Assembly: GCF_014197135.1 (NCBI RefSeq)
Contig: NZ_JACIFA010000010.1
Span: 84,735-148,734, forward strand
From: Sphingomonas zeae
GTDB lineage: Bacteria; Pseudomonadota; Alphaproteobacteria; Sphingomonadales; Sphingomonadaceae
DNA: 64,000 bases
Direction of reading: 5' to 3'
In this document: positions 1 to 8,726 of the stretch, one piece after another
Numbering within the stretch: position 1 is the first letter of the stretch
How the letters are laid out: each line of letters begins with the position of its first letter
Program-made: the position numbers and the translations under genes
Notes under the pieces: model-generated
The model's input: only the letters and a program-made list of their open reading frames with translations
Told to the model about the DNA's origin: nothing
Databases searched by the model: none

Positions 1-225
1 GCAAAGAGCGGCGTGATGGTGCCGCAAGACGCGGTGCAGACGCTTGGCAGCGACAGCGTGGTGTTCGTCCGCACCGGCCAGGGCTTCCGCGCGCAGCCGG
101 TTCAGATCGGCAGCCGATCGGGCGGGATGGTGGCGATCACCGGCGGCCTTGCCGCCGGCACGCAGATCGCCACCACCAACGCTTTCCTTCTCAAGGCCGA
201 GATCGAGAAGGAGTCGGCGGAATGA
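1..225 (+). CDS. czcB: RND efflux periplasmic adaptor (CzcB-like), C-terminal end only
   Basis: The last 74 codons of a gene that begins before the window. The reading frame is open from base 1 and stops at 223-225. The peptide has the typical end of a metal-efflux membrane-fusion protein: a VFVRTGQGF-type strand, then a glycine-rich turn (GGLAAGTQIATTNAFLLKAE), much like the end of the second CzcB at 31831-33012. Such adaptors join the inner-membrane RND pump to the outer-membrane channel. The stop overlaps the start of czcA in an ATGA, so the two are translationally coupled. The metal specificity cannot be read from this fragment. Confidence 0.85.
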   Translation, partial: AKSGVMVPQDAVQTLGSDSVVFVRTGQGFRAQPVQIGSRSGGMVAITGGLAAGTQIATTNAFLLKAEIEKESAE

Positions 226-3200
226 TCGGCCGCATCCTCTCCCTTTCGGTCCGGATGCGATGGCTTGTCGCCTTCCTGACCCTCGTCGTCATCGGCTTCG
301 GCCTCTGGCAGATCACCAAGCTGCCGATCGACGCCGTGCCCGACGTCACCAACCGGCAGGTCCAGATCAGCACCTTCGCGCCGACGCTGGGGCCGGTCGA
401 CATCGAGAAGCAGGTGACGTTCCCGGTGGAGACGGCGCTTGCCGGAATACCAGGGCTTGAGATGACCCGCTCCATCTCACGCAATGGCTTCAGCCAGGTG
501 ACAGCGGTCTTTACCGACCGCACCGATATTTACTTTGCGCGCCAGCAGGTGACGGAACGGCTCGCACAGTCGCGCGACAGCCTTCCCGCCAACGCGCAGC
601 CGATCCTCGCGCCGCTCAGCACCGGGCTTGGCGAGATCTTCTTCTATTCGGTCGCCTTCCGCCATCCCGACGGCAAGGGCCTGAAGACGGTCGACGGCAA
701 ACCGGGCTGGCAGTCGGACGGCAGCTACCTCACCCCCGAGGGCGAGCGGCTGACCACCGAACTGGCGAAGGCCGCCTATCTCCGCACGGTGCAGGACTGG
801 ATCATCCGCCCGCAGATGCGGGCGGTGCGCGGCGTCGCCGGCGTCGATTCCAACGGCGGCTATGTGAAGCAATATCTGATCGAGCCGAACCTCAACGCGC
901 TCGCCAGCTATGGATTGTCCGTCACGGAGCTGGCGGATGCGATGGAGCGGGCCAACCTCTCCGCCGGGTCGAACTATGTCCGCCGCGCTGGCGAGAGCTT
1001 CCTTGTCCGCGCCGATGCTCGTCTGAAGTCGATCGAAGACATTCAGGAAGCCGTCGTCGCGACCCGCAACGGCGTCCCCGTTCGCGTCAAGGACGTGGGC
1101 CAGGTGGTGATCGGCGGTGCGGTCCGCACCGGCTCCGGCAGTCGCATGGGATCGGAAGCGGTCATCTCGACCGTGCTGATGCTGGTAGGCGACAACAGCC
1201 GCATCGTCGCGACAGACGCCGCCGAGAAGCTGACGCAGATCAACAAGGCGCTGCCGCCCGACGTGTTCGCCGAGCCGGTCTATAACCGCTCAAAGCTCGT
1301 CAACGCGACGATCGCGACGGTGGAAAAGAACCTGACCGAAGGCGCGCTGCTCGTCATCGTCGTGCTGTTCCTGCTGCTCGGCAACATCCGCGCTGCGCTC
1401 ATCACCGCCGCAGTCATCCCGATTACCATGTTGATGACGGCCGCAGGAATGAACGGGCTGGGCGTGTCGGGCAATCTGATGAGCCTCGGCGCGCTCGATT
1501 TCGGGTTGATCGTCGACGGCGCCGTCATCATCGTCGAGAACGCGCTTCGCCGCCTCGCCGAACGCCAGGAGCATGAAGGCCGGCTTCTCACCCGCGAAGA
1601 GCGGATGGAGGAAACGACGCTCGCGGCCAAGGAGATGGTGCGGCCGACCGTTTATGGTCAGCTCATCATCTTCCTCGTCTTCGTGCCGCTGCTCACCTTC
1701 CAGGGCGTTGAGGGCAAGACGTTCGCGCCGATGGCGATCACGTTGATGGTGGCGCTCGCCTCTGCTTTCGTCCTGTCGCTTACCTTCGTTCCCGCGATGA
1801 TCGCGATCGTCGTCAAGGGCCGGGTCAGTGAGACGGAAGTGAAGCCGATCCGCTGGTTCAAGGAACGCTACGCCCCCGTGCTGGGCCGGGCTGTCGCCCG
1901 CCCGATGCCCTTCATCCTGGGCGGTGTCGGCGTGTTCGTCGCGGCCGTGCTGAGCTTTGGCTTCCTCGGCGAGGAGTTCATGCCGCAGCTCGACGAGAAG
2001 GACATAACCGTCACCAACTTCCGCGTGCCATCTGCGTCGATCGACCAATCGACGCAGATGCAGCTCCAGATCGAGAATGCATTGAAGACGCTGCCGGAGG
2101 TGGCGCTGGTCTTCTCCAAGAACGGTAACGCCGACCTCGGCACCGATCCGATGCCACCCAATGCGTCGGATACCTACGTCATCCCCAAGCCGGAGAACGA
2201 GTGGCCGACGGAGGTGAAAAGCAAGGAGGACATTCTTCGCCGCATCGAGGAGCGGATGAAGCCGCTGATCGGCAACCGGACGGAGATCCAGCAACCGATC
2301 CAGATGCGCTTCAACGAGCTGATCGCCGGCGTTCGCGCCGACGTCGCGATCAAACTTTACGGCGACGACCTCGACGCGATGAGCGAACAGGCGAAGCGCA
2401 TCGCCGCCGTCATGCGCACGATCCCCGGCGCTGGCGACGTGAGTGCCGAACAGACGTCCGGCGCGCCGACCTTCGACGTGCAGATCGACCGTCAGGCGGC
2501 GGGCCGTTACGGCCTGTCGGTCGAGGAGGTGGCGAACACCGTCTCGGCTGCGCTTGGCGGGCGTGAGGCCGGGCTGCTGTTCGAGGGCGACCGGCGGTTC
2601 GACGTCGTGGTCCGCCTGCCCGACGCGCAGCGGGACGACCTTGAGACGCTGGGGTCGATCCCGGTGATGCTGCCCGCTGCCGAAGGTCAGGTGGCGCGCT
2701 CGATCCCGCTAAGCCAGGTCGCCCGGTTCAACTACACCCAAGGGTTGAACCAGATCAGTCGTGAGAACGGCAAGCGGATGGTGGTCGTGCAGATCAACGT
2801 GCGTGGGCGCGACCTTGGCGGGTTCGTCGAGGAAGCGCAGGCGAAGATCGGCCAGATGCAGCTCCCCGCTGGCATGTATACCGAGTGGGGCGGCACCTTC
2901 GAGAGCCTGCAATCGGCTCGGCTACGCCTGCTGATCGTGGTGCCGATCTGCTTCATTGCGATCTACGCCCTGCTCTACATGGCGCTCGGCAGCTTCGTGT
3001 CGGCGGCGATCGTGTTCTCGGCGGTGCCGATGGCGCTTGCCGGGGGCGTGTTTGCGCTGCTGCTGCGCGGCATCCCCTTCTCGATCACCGCAGCGGTCGG
3101 GTTCATCGCCCTGTCGGGCGTCGCCGTCCTCAACGGCCTCGTGATGATGAGCGCGATCGGGAAGCATCGCGAGGAAGGGGCGAGCGACGATGACGCGATC

Positions 3201-3455
3201 GTGGACGGCGCAATGGAGCGCGTCCGCCCGGTGCTGATGACCGCGCTGGTGGCATCGCTCGGCTTCGTGCCGATGGCGCTCGCCACCGGCACAGGTGCCG
3301 AGGTGCAACGGCCGCTCGCAACCGTCGTCATCGGCGGCCTCATTACTTCGACCGCCCTGACCTTGCTGGTGCTGCCAGCGATCACCGCCCTGGCGGGCCG
3401 GTGGTCGCAACGGCGACGCCCCGACCCTGCCACCCCGACGCACGCGCTCGCGTGA
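222..3455 (+). CDS. czcA: CzcA-family heavy-metal RND efflux pump (copy 1)
   Basis: A 1077-residue inner-membrane proton/metal antiporter of the HME-RND family, the usual length. TM1 is near residues 12-30, followed by the conserved IDAVPDVTN segment. TM4 carries the divalent-cation charge triad D426, D432 and E439, with the 6- and 7-residue spacing of CzcA (D402/D408/E415), which favours Zn/Co/Cd/Ni over Cu/Ag. The large periplasmic loops and the second set of membrane helices (about 905-1060) are complete. It overlaps the adaptor upstream (ATGA) and the HupE gene downstream (TGATG). A paralogue lies at 28582-31827. Confidence 0.95.
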   Translation: MIGRILSLSVRMRWLVAFLTLVVIGFGLWQITKLPIDAVPDVTNRQVQISTFAPTLGPVDIEKQVTFPVETALAGIPGLEMTRSISRNGFSQVTAVFTDRTDIYFARQQVTERLAQSRDSLPANAQPILAPLSTGLGEIFFYSVAFRHPDGKGLKTVDGKPGWQSDGSYLTPEGERLTTELAKAAYLRTVQDWIIRPQMRAVRGVAGVDSNGGYVKQYLIEPNLNALASYGLSVTELADAMERANLSAGSNYVRRAGESFLVRADARLKSIEDIQEAVVATRNGVPVRVKDVGQVVIGGAVRTGSGSRMGSEAVISTVLMLVGDNSRIVATDAAEKLTQINKALPPDVFAEPVYNRSKLVNATIATVEKNLTEGALLVIVVLFLLLGNIRAALITAAVIPITMLMTAAGMNGLGVSGNLMSLGALDFGLIVDGAVIIVENALRRLAERQEHEGRLLTREERMEETTLAAKEMVRPTVYGQLIIFLVFVPLLTFQGVEGKTFAPMAITLMVALASAFVLSLTFVPAMIAIVVKGRVSETEVKPIRWFKERYAPVLGRAVARPMPFILGGVGVFVAAVLSFGFLGEEFMPQLDEKDITVTNFRVPSASIDQSTQMQLQIENALKTLPEVALVFSKNGNADLGTDPMPPNASDTYVIPKPENEWPTEVKSKEDILRRIEERMKPLIGNRTEIQQPIQMRFNELIAGVRADVAIKLYGDDLDAMSEQAKRIAAVMRTIPGAGDVSAEQTSGAPTFDVQIDRQAAGRYGLSVEEVANTVSAALGGREAGLLFEGDRRFDVVVRLPDAQRDDLETLGSIPVMLPAAEGQVARSIPLSQVARFNYTQGLNQISRENGKRMVVVQINVRGRDLGGFVEEAQAKIGQMQLPAGMYTEWGGTFESLQSARLRLLIVVPICFIAIYALLYMALGSFVSAAIVFSAVPMALAGGVFALLLRGIPFSITAAVGFIALSGVAVLNGLVMMSAIGKHREEGASDDDAIVDGAMERVRPVLMTALVASLGFVPMALATGTGAEVQRPLATVVIGGLITSTALTLLVLPAITALAGRWSQRRRPDPATPTHALA

Positions 3456-4210
3456 TGAAGCGGAGACAATTTACCGTGGAAACATCATCCAACCGCCCGT
3501 GGCGCCTCCCGCTGCACTTGAGAGGGGTGACGACGTTCCTTGCCGTCGCCACCGCGACGTTCATGGCAAGCGCCGCCTATGCACATGGGGTCGCCGAAGG
3601 CGATCAGGCATTCATCGAAACGATCAACGGACCCGCCCCTGGCGCCTTCCTCTATCTCGGCGCCAAGCACATGGTCACAGGTTACGACCATCTGCTGTTT
3701 CTGTTCGGGGTGATCTTCTTCCTCTACCGGATGAAGCAGGTTGCCGCCTACGTGACGCTGTTCGCGATCGGCCACAGCACGACGCTGATCGCCGGCGTTC
3801 TGCTCGGCACCCACGTCAGTCCCTATGCGATCGACGCGATTATCGGTCTGTCGGTGGTCTATAAGGCGCTCGACAATCTCGGTGCCTATCAGCGGTGGTT
3901 CGGCGTCCAGCCTAACGCCAAGGCCGCGGTCCTGATCTTCGGCCTGTTCCACGGCTTCGGCCTCGCGACCAAGCTCCAGGACTTCGCGCTGCCATCGAAC
4001 GGCCTTTTGGTGAATCTGTTGTCGTTCAACGTCGGCGTCGAAATCGGCCAGTTACTCGCTCTGTCCGCGATCCTGATCGTCATGGGCTACTGGCGCCGCA
4101 CCGCCAGCTTCCGCCGACATGCCTTTGCCGCGAACGTGGTCCTGATGACCGCGGGCTTCGTCCTTACCGGCTACCAGCTCGCCGGCCTCATTCTCGAAGG
4201 GAACGCCTGA
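3455..4210 (+). CDS. HupE/UreJ-family membrane protein
   Basis: A 251-residue membrane protein. The ATG at 3455 overlaps the czcA stop as TGATG and is preferred to an in-frame ATG at 3401 lying inside czcA. An N-terminal hydrophobic signal ends near AYAHG. Then come about six TM helices with the family-type HMVTGYDHLLFLFGV and GLFHGFGLA motifs, whose histidines and acidic residues are the likely metal contacts. HupE/UreJ proteins are nickel/cobalt permeases or accessory membrane proteins. Being tightly coupled to czcA suggests a role in the same metal response, but uptake, export or sensing cannot be told apart here. Confidence 0.85.
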   Translation: MKRRQFTVETSSNRPWRLPLHLRGVTTFLAVATATFMASAAYAHGVAEGDQAFIETINGPAPGAFLYLGAKHMVTGYDHLLFLFGVIFFLYRMKQVAAYVTLFAIGHSTTLIAGVLLGTHVSPYAIDAIIGLSVVYKALDNLGAYQRWFGVQPNAKAAVLIFGLFHGFGLATKLQDFALPSNGLLVNLLSFNVGVEIGQLLALSAILIVMGYWRRTASFRRHAFAANVVLMTAGFVLTGYQLAGLILEGNA

Positions 4211-4812
4211 TGAAAAACGCCAATCTGCCAAACGTCGGCGATCTCCCGACGCTGCGCCAGCTCAACCGGGCAACGGCGCTTGCCTTCGGCGTCGCCGTCG
4301 CGCTGCTCGCGACGACGATCCTGCCCGCCGAATACGGCGTCGATCCGATCGGGACGGGCCGCCTGCTCGGCCTCACTCGCATGGGAGAGGTCAAGCAGGC
4401 CGAACATGCAGCCGAGACCGCCACAGTCCCGGCGACCACGGCGCCGGCTTCGCCGGCTGCAAGGTCGAGCGTGCCGGCGACCGCGCAGACGGCCGAGGTG
4501 AAGATCACGCTCCAGCCCGACGAAGGTCGCGAAGTGAAGGCAGACATGCGCGCTGGCGACCGGATCGCCTACGCCTGGTCGACCGGCGGACCGGAGGTCC
4601 GTTTCGAGCTTCACGGCGAGGAACACGACGCGCCGGCAGATAAATACACCAGCTACGAGAAAGGATCGTCCGCCGGCGAGAAGGGCGATTTCCAGGCTCC
4701 TTTCGACGGGATGCACGGATGGTATTGGCGCAACCGCACCACTGCGCCCGTGACCATCACCGTGACGGCGACCGGCACGTTCCGCAGCTTCGCTGCGAAG
4801 CCGAAATCCTGA
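4210..4812 (+). CDS. Membrane-anchored periplasmic protein of a czc operon
   Basis: 200 residues. The ATG overlaps the HupE stop (TGATG). One TM helix at about residues 24-42 (ATALAFGVAVALLATTI) is followed by an alanine/threonine-rich linker and a C-terminal beta-rich domain (residues 95-195) with tryptophans and a GMHGWYWRN segment. Proteins of this layout are commonly annotated as transmembrane anchor proteins and accompany HupE and czcA in Proteobacteria. Its biochemical role is unknown. Position and coupling imply it works with the pump, perhaps as a periplasmic accessory. Confidence 0.7.
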   Translation: MKNANLPNVGDLPTLRQLNRATALAFGVAVALLATTILPAEYGVDPIGTGRLLGLTRMGEVKQAEHAAETATVPATTAPASPAARSSVPATAQTAEVKITLQPDEGREVKADMRAGDRIAYAWSTGGPEVRFELHGEEHDAPADKYTSYEKGSSAGEKGDFQAPFDGMHGWYWRNRTTAPVTITVTATGTFRSFAAKPKS

Positions 4813-4856
4813 TCGTAGCGATGCACTCCACCCTTTCCACCACGAGGAGACTACCC

Positions 4857-5174
4857 ATGAAATACGCAGTCCTAGCCGTCGCGGTATTGGCCGCAGCCCC
4901 CGCCGCCGCCCATCCCGTTCACGACGAGGAAGCGCATAGCCAAGCGCCCGCCGAGGTGGCGCGTCAGCACGTCGTTCGCATGGTGACGCAATCCAAGCTC
5001 GCCCCGAGCTGGTCCAAAGCAAAGGTCGAGGGCACCGCGCAGCGGACCGCCAACGGCGCGCGTCAGACCGTCGTGACTTTCACCAATCCCTCCGAGCCTG
5101 TCGCACGGCGCACGCTTCACGTCGTGATTGGTGCGGACGGCAAGGTTGTTTCCGCCAACCCTTCGGCGAGCTGA
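4857..5174 (+). CDS. Small secreted protein, DUF6488-like
   Basis: 105 residues. The ATG at 4857 is preceded by an AGGAG-like site (GAGGAGACTACCC). A signal peptide of about 18 residues ends at AAAHP, followed by an HxxHDEEAH metal-ligand-like cluster and a compact domain (VVRMVTQSKLAPSW, then RRTLHVVIGADGKVVSAN). This resembles the DUF6488 family of small periplasmic proteins seen in sphingomonad metal-resistance clusters; the assignment is from memory of the family. It is the last gene of the czc operon. A hairpin follows at 5205-5230. Confidence 0.7.
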   Translation: MKYAVLAVAVLAAAPAAAHPVHDEEAHSQAPAEVARQHVVRMVTQSKLAPSWSKAKVEGTAQRTANGARQTVVTFTNPSEPVARRTLHVVIGADGKVVSANPSAS

Positions 5175-5204
5175 ATAATCGGCTCGTTGCGGGACCATAC
5201 CCGA

Positions 5205-5230
5205 GCCGGCAGCCCTTCGGGGTTGCCGGC
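5205..5230 (+). terminator. Hairpin after the first czc operon
   Basis: GCCGGCA at 5205-5211 pairs with TGCCGGC at 5224-5230, with further pairing around a TTCG tetraloop. There is no T-run after it, so intrinsic termination is uncertain. Confidence 0.45.
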
Positions 5231-5282
5231 CAACTTGGCGACGGACCCGCGAGGCGTGAGTCCGGATTAATGAGGAAGCGGA

Positions 5283-5639
5283 ATGGTTGACGTGCGCATC
5301 TGCGCCGCCACGCTACTTATGATGACCGTTGGCTGTTCGGAGCCGTCACCAAATACTCGCGACACGTCGGAGATACACCGACCTCACTCAATGACGCGGG
5401 TCTTGGAACAGCGATACGTCACATGCGCAGACGGCAGCCGGGCCGACATTGATTTCCTCGACGACGGTTTGCGCATGGCCGTGACATGGTTGCCGTCCGG
5501 GCCGACCGAGATTCTGGCGGCGTCCAAGACAGGAGAGCCCTTCACGGGGCGTCACACGCGTGCGATCATGGCCGGAGGAACGATCGCATTCGAGCGCGGT
5601 CGCACTCTCCTACGCATCTGCCAACATCCTCACCGATGA
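5283..5639 (+). CDS. Small lipoprotein, MliC-like (lysozyme-inhibitor family) domain
   Basis: 118 residues, with a short hydrophobic N-terminus and a plausible lipobox Cys at residue 18 (MMTVGC). The mature part (YVTCADGSRADIDFLDDG ... LLRIC) has the Y-x-C-x-D-G start and terminal Cys of the MliC/PliC fold, which inhibits c-type lysozyme in the periplasm or outer membrane. Its core is very close to the protein at 27205-27618: both share AVTWLP, TEIL and AGG-x-IAF blocks. The gene stands alone after the czc operon. Weak start: ATG 5283 follows GAGGAAGCGGA. Confidence 0.55.
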   Translation: MVDVRICAATLLMMTVGCSEPSPNTRDTSEIHRPHSMTRVLEQRYVTCADGSRADIDFLDDGLRMAVTWLPSGPTEILAASKTGEPFTGRHTRAIMAGGTIAFERGRTLLRICQHPHR

Positions 5640-6123
5640 TAATGAGCGGGTCTGACGCTTCGGCGGTGAAGACGGCGAAATCCATACCATCAGGCTTGAA
5701 GACCCTGCGCGACCCTGACGGGCACGGCCCTATCGGCGCGTTCGCGCCGACCGAGCCACCGTCCCGGCGTCTCGTCCCAAAGGGTAACGATCCTCGCGTG
5801 AGGTGTGCCACGTGGCACACCTGCGGACGCGCAAAGATGCGAGACGCTCCCCTGTAGAGCGCCACGGCCCTCCCCCGGAGGCCCGCCAGCGCGGGGAACA
5901 CCAAGGGCTGCTGCCCTTTCGTTCCCGAAGGAAAATAGACGGCCCCGTGTGGTCCGCCAAGCGCGGCACCCGACGCCCTAAGGGGCGTCGGCCGCGCTAA
6001 GGCGGCCTGCCCGCGCCAGGCCATCGATTTTCCTCCTCCCTCCCCATCCCGCTCCTCGCCGGAGAGGCAGACCCGGTTGCTGCGGCAACCGGCTTTCAGC
6101 CGCAGGAAGAAGGAGGAAAGAGA
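5640..6123. repeat. Gene-free leader with hairpins, copy 1 of a repeated leader
   Basis: No convincing gene in 484 bases. From about 5893 to 6123 it matches, with gaps, the leader at 9896-10115. Shared blocks: a hairpin with GGGAAC (5894-5899) and GTTCCC (5921-5926) closing over AAGGGC/GCCCTT; a GGTCCGCCAA/AATCCGCCAA-type block; an AGGCGG block; CTCCCCATCCCG; and a GAAGGAGGA ribosome-binding end. Extra hairpins are GACGCC/GGCGTC around 5969-5990 and GGTTGC/GCAACC near 6074-6090. It directly precedes the 63-residue gene at 6124. Confidence 0.65.
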
Positions 6124-6315
6124 ATGGCTTACACCCGATACAAGGGCGATCCCTACTGGAAACGGGCCAATGTGGACGGGACCAGCGCGGACGGCACCCC
6201 CTACCGCCGTGGCGAGCGCGTGTTCTTCTATCCGCGTTCCGGCGCGACCTACGCAGGGGACGGCGCGGCGCGCGCATCGGCCGAGTTTGACGAACTCGCG
6301 AGCCTCGAAGGCTGA
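6124..6315 (+). CDS. Small conserved-looking hypothetical protein
   Basis: 63 residues, preceded by a very strong GAAGGAGGAAAG ribosome-binding site. The sequence is polar with several aromatics (MAYTRYKGDPYWKRA; RRGERVFFYPRSG) and no signal or TM segment. I do not recognise a family. It sits between the repeated leader and the ParB-like gene, 44 bases upstream of the latter, so the two are probably co-transcribed. The strong RBS and codon use suggest it is real. Confidence 0.6.
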   Translation: MAYTRYKGDPYWKRANVDGTSADGTPYRRGERVFFYPRSGATYAGDGAARASAEFDELASLEG

Positions 6316-6359
6316 CCCCTCCCCCATCACCGAACCTTATTCAGATCAGGAGCATCATC

Positions 6360-8189
6360 ATGGGTATCATCACCGTCAAGCTGTCGCAGCTTCGCCTTTC
6401 CCCGCTCAATCAGCGGCGCGTGAAGCCTTCCGCCGTCGAGAGCATGGCCGACGACATTGCCGCGCACGGCCTGTTGCAAAACCTTGTCGCCTATGAGGAC
6501 GAGGGCCTGTTCTATGTGTTCGCCGGAGGGCGGCGCTATCGCGGCCTCAAAGAACTGGCGAAGCGCAAGCAGATCAAGAACAGCGACGCGTTTCCCGTCG
6601 AGGTCCGCACCAAGGAAGAGGCCATCGAACTGTCGCTCGCGGAGAACTTCCAGCGCGAGGACATGCACCCGGCAGACAGCATCCGCGCCTTTGCGGCGCT
6701 ACGCGATACCGGCATGGACGCCGAGGAAATCGCTGCCCGGTTCGGTCAGGCGGTCAGCTTCGTCTATAAGATGCTTCGCCTTTCCGCGCTGGCACCGGCG
6801 CTGATCGACCTGATCGCCAAGGACCAGTTGTCGCTTGAGGCGGCGCGCGCGCTCACCCTCACTGACGACCACGACCAACAGGTGAAGGTATGCAAGGCGG
6901 CGAACGGCCACGCCCACACCATCCGGCGGATGCTCACCACCGAGAAGGTGGACACCACCAGCGGCGCGTTTATCTTCGTCGGGCGCGACGCCTACGAGGC
7001 GAAGGGCGGGACGATCACGGTAGACCTGTTCAGCCAAGGGGCCGAGGGGTTTGCCGACCATCCCGAGCTTGTGCAGGAACTGGCGGAGGACAAGCTGGAC
7101 GGTATCGCCGACGAGTATCGCGCGATCGGTTGGCATGAGGTCCGCGCCACGCTGGACCGGCCCTACGACCTTTACATGAAGGGCAGCCTGTATCCGGCCA
7201 CGCGCGAGCCGACCGAGGACGAGGCCGCGCGGATCGAGGCAATCGACGTCGCTATCGAACAGATCGCCGAGGCCGAGGGCGAGGACAGCGACCGCATCGC
7301 GCCGTTGTCCGATCAGCGGGATGCGATCACTGAGGGCTTGCGCGGGTTCAATGCCGAGCAGGTCGCGGTCGGGGGCGTGGCGCTCTGGGTTTCGCATGAC
7401 GGATCGCTCGGCAAGAGCTTCTATCGCGCGAAGGCCGAGCCGAAGCCCAAGGCGAGCAGCGGCGAGCCGCAGCCGCTCTACAGCAACAGCCTTGTTGCAG
7501 ACCTGTCGCGGATCAAGACCCGCATCGTGCAGGAGGCGGTTTCAGCCGACCCGGCGCTGGCGCTGGATGTGCTGCTGGACAGCCTTGCGGGTCAGCTACT
7601 CCACGGCGCGCACAGCTATCAGATGGCGATAGACGTGCAGGCCAAGACCATCGCGACCGATGTTGCCGACGACCTTATGGCGACCAGCGACGTGCGGGAG
7701 GTCGAAGAAACGATGGCCGACCGCTTCGCATCGGTCCCAGCAGATGGCCGGTTCGAGGTCATTCGCGCCATGAGTCACGACGACAAGATGGCGCTACTCG
7801 CCGGATTGGTGGCGATGACGGTGGACGGCACCTTGTTCGCAGGCGGTGCCCCCGGTGCGCGTCACCATCACTTTGAGCAGGTGGCCCGCGCGACAGGCGT
7901 GGACATTGCGACCCGCTGGCAAGCCCCCATCGCCCTGTTCGACAAGATGCGCCGTGCGGCCCTTATCGACCTACTCCGCGCCGAATGCGGCGATGCCAGC
8001 GCCGACAACTGCGCAACCATCAAGAAGAAGGCAGACTTGGCGGTCAACGTGTCGGGGCGGCTCGCTTCGCACTGGCTTCCCGCGCCGATGCAGATCGGGG
8101 CGTTCGACCAGCCCGAGCGGCACGAACTGGACGATCCCGACGCCGATGCCTTCGATGGCGAGGACATGGAGGCCGACGAAATGGCGTAA
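6360..8189 (+). CDS. ParB/RepB/Spo0J-domain protein (plasmid type, long form)
   Basis: 609 residues, much longer than a classical ParB (about 300). Residues 1-110 form a ParB N-terminal domain with the FAGGRRYRGLKEL box and the ENFQRED motif (CTP-binding ParB signatures). An HTH-like region follows at 115-170 (MDAEEIAARFGQAVSFVYKML). The rest (180-609) is an acidic alpha-helical region I do not recognise. No ParA lies next to it, so it may be a plasmid regulatory ParB-like protein rather than a partition component. Spacing suggests expression from the repeated leader. Confidence 0.85.
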   Translation: MGIITVKLSQLRLSPLNQRRVKPSAVESMADDIAAHGLLQNLVAYEDEGLFYVFAGGRRYRGLKELAKRKQIKNSDAFPVEVRTKEEAIELSLAENFQREDMHPADSIRAFAALRDTGMDAEEIAARFGQAVSFVYKMLRLSALAPALIDLIAKDQLSLEAARALTLTDDHDQQVKVCKAANGHAHTIRRMLTTEKVDTTSGAFIFVGRDAYEAKGGTITVDLFSQGAEGFADHPELVQELAEDKLDGIADEYRAIGWHEVRATLDRPYDLYMKGSLYPATREPTEDEAARIEAIDVAIEQIAEAEGEDSDRIAPLSDQRDAITEGLRGFNAEQVAVGGVALWVSHDGSLGKSFYRAKAEPKPKASSGEPQPLYSNSLVADLSRIKTRIVQEAVSADPALALDVLLDSLAGQLLHGAHSYQMAIDVQAKTIATDVADDLMATSDVREVEETMADRFASVPADGRFEVIRAMSHDDKMALLAGLVAMTVDGTLFAGGAPGARHHHFEQVARATGVDIATRWQAPIALFDKMRRAALIDLLRAECGDASADNCATIKKKADLAVNVSGRLASHWLPAPMQIGAFDQPERHELDDPDADAFDGEDMEADEMA

Positions 8190-8260
8190 ACGGATACGGG
8201 GGGCGGTGATAATCACCCCCTTTTCTCGACCAACCGCCCAGCATCAGCCCCCTCGCCGGC

Positions 8261-8289
8261 GCGACAGCCATGCTCTGCATGGCCGTCGC
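8261..8289. terminator. Strong hairpin between convergent genes
   Basis: GCGACAGCCATGC (8261-8273) pairs with GCATGGCCGTCGC (8277-8289), 12 of 13 pairs around a 3-base loop. It lies between parB (+) and the minus-strand gene ending at 8356. Confidence 0.5.
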
Positions 8290-8315
8290 GCGCGCTGCCC
8301 TTGCAGATCAGCGCA

Positions 8316-8344
8316 CGCCGCCCGCCCACAAGGGACGGGCGGCG
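8316..8344. terminator. Second GC hairpin between convergent genes
   Basis: CGCCGCCCG (8316-8324) pairs perfectly with CGGGCGGCG (8336-8344). It is placed just beyond the stop of the minus-strand gene at 8356, so it could act as that gene's terminator. Confidence 0.45.
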
Positions 8345-8355
8345 CGATGGCGAGT

Positions 8356-8721
8356 TTAATCGTAATGCGGGCCATCTACGTGAGTGCCGCTCAAATCGAC
8401 GCCGCGCCGAACTGCCACGAGGTCGAAACGCTTGAAAAATGCGAGCGCTTCCCCCGGCGTGATGCGCAATTCGACAGCACGCACCTCTGCCGGGGCTGGC
8501 TCAAACTCAGCAGACCGAAGAAGATAAGCCACCAGCGACACATCGGTCACGGGTGTCCCCTGGTTCTCCCCAGAAGCGATCCTGAATCCAATGACACGCT
8601 CGTCGCTTTCAGCTTTTCCCAAAGACACCAGATGGCCGGCAAGCGCGACATTATCGGAAATGTCCGCGGCAACGGTTCCCTTGAAGTCGTTGTATTGGAC
8701 GCCAGCGTTGAAGGTATCCAT
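8356..8721 (-). CDS. Hypothetical protein, coupled to the HNH gene
   Basis: 121 residues; I recognise no family. The ATG at 8721 has GGAG eight bases upstream, inside the end of the HNH gene, so the in-frame GTG at 8730 is less likely. The sequence (NDFKGTVAADISDN, then ERVIGFRIASGE, and an acidic/hydrophobic C-terminus ending HVDGPHYD) reads as a compact mixed alpha/beta cytosolic protein without TM or signal. Its start lies 6 bases past the HNH stop, so the two form a unit. A partner or immunity-type role is possible but unsupported. Confidence 0.6.
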   Translation of the reverse strand: MDTFNAGVQYNDFKGTVAADISDNVALAGHLVSLGKAESDERVIGFRIASGENQGTPVTDVSLVAYLLRSAEFEPAPAEVRAVELRITPGEALAFFKRFDLVAVRRGVDLSGTHVDGPHYD

Positions 8722-8726
8722 TGCTA

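Noticed and set aside
5566..6330. Long minus-strand open frame (254 codons)
   Set aside because: It runs through the repeated hairpin leader and opposite two small genes; low-complexity Arg/Ala/Gly composition and no RBS. A shadow of GC-rich DNA.
6360..8189. Replication or partition locus (origin) around parB
   Set aside because: No ParA, no Rep protein and no iteron set in the surrounding sequence; only the two repeated leaders.
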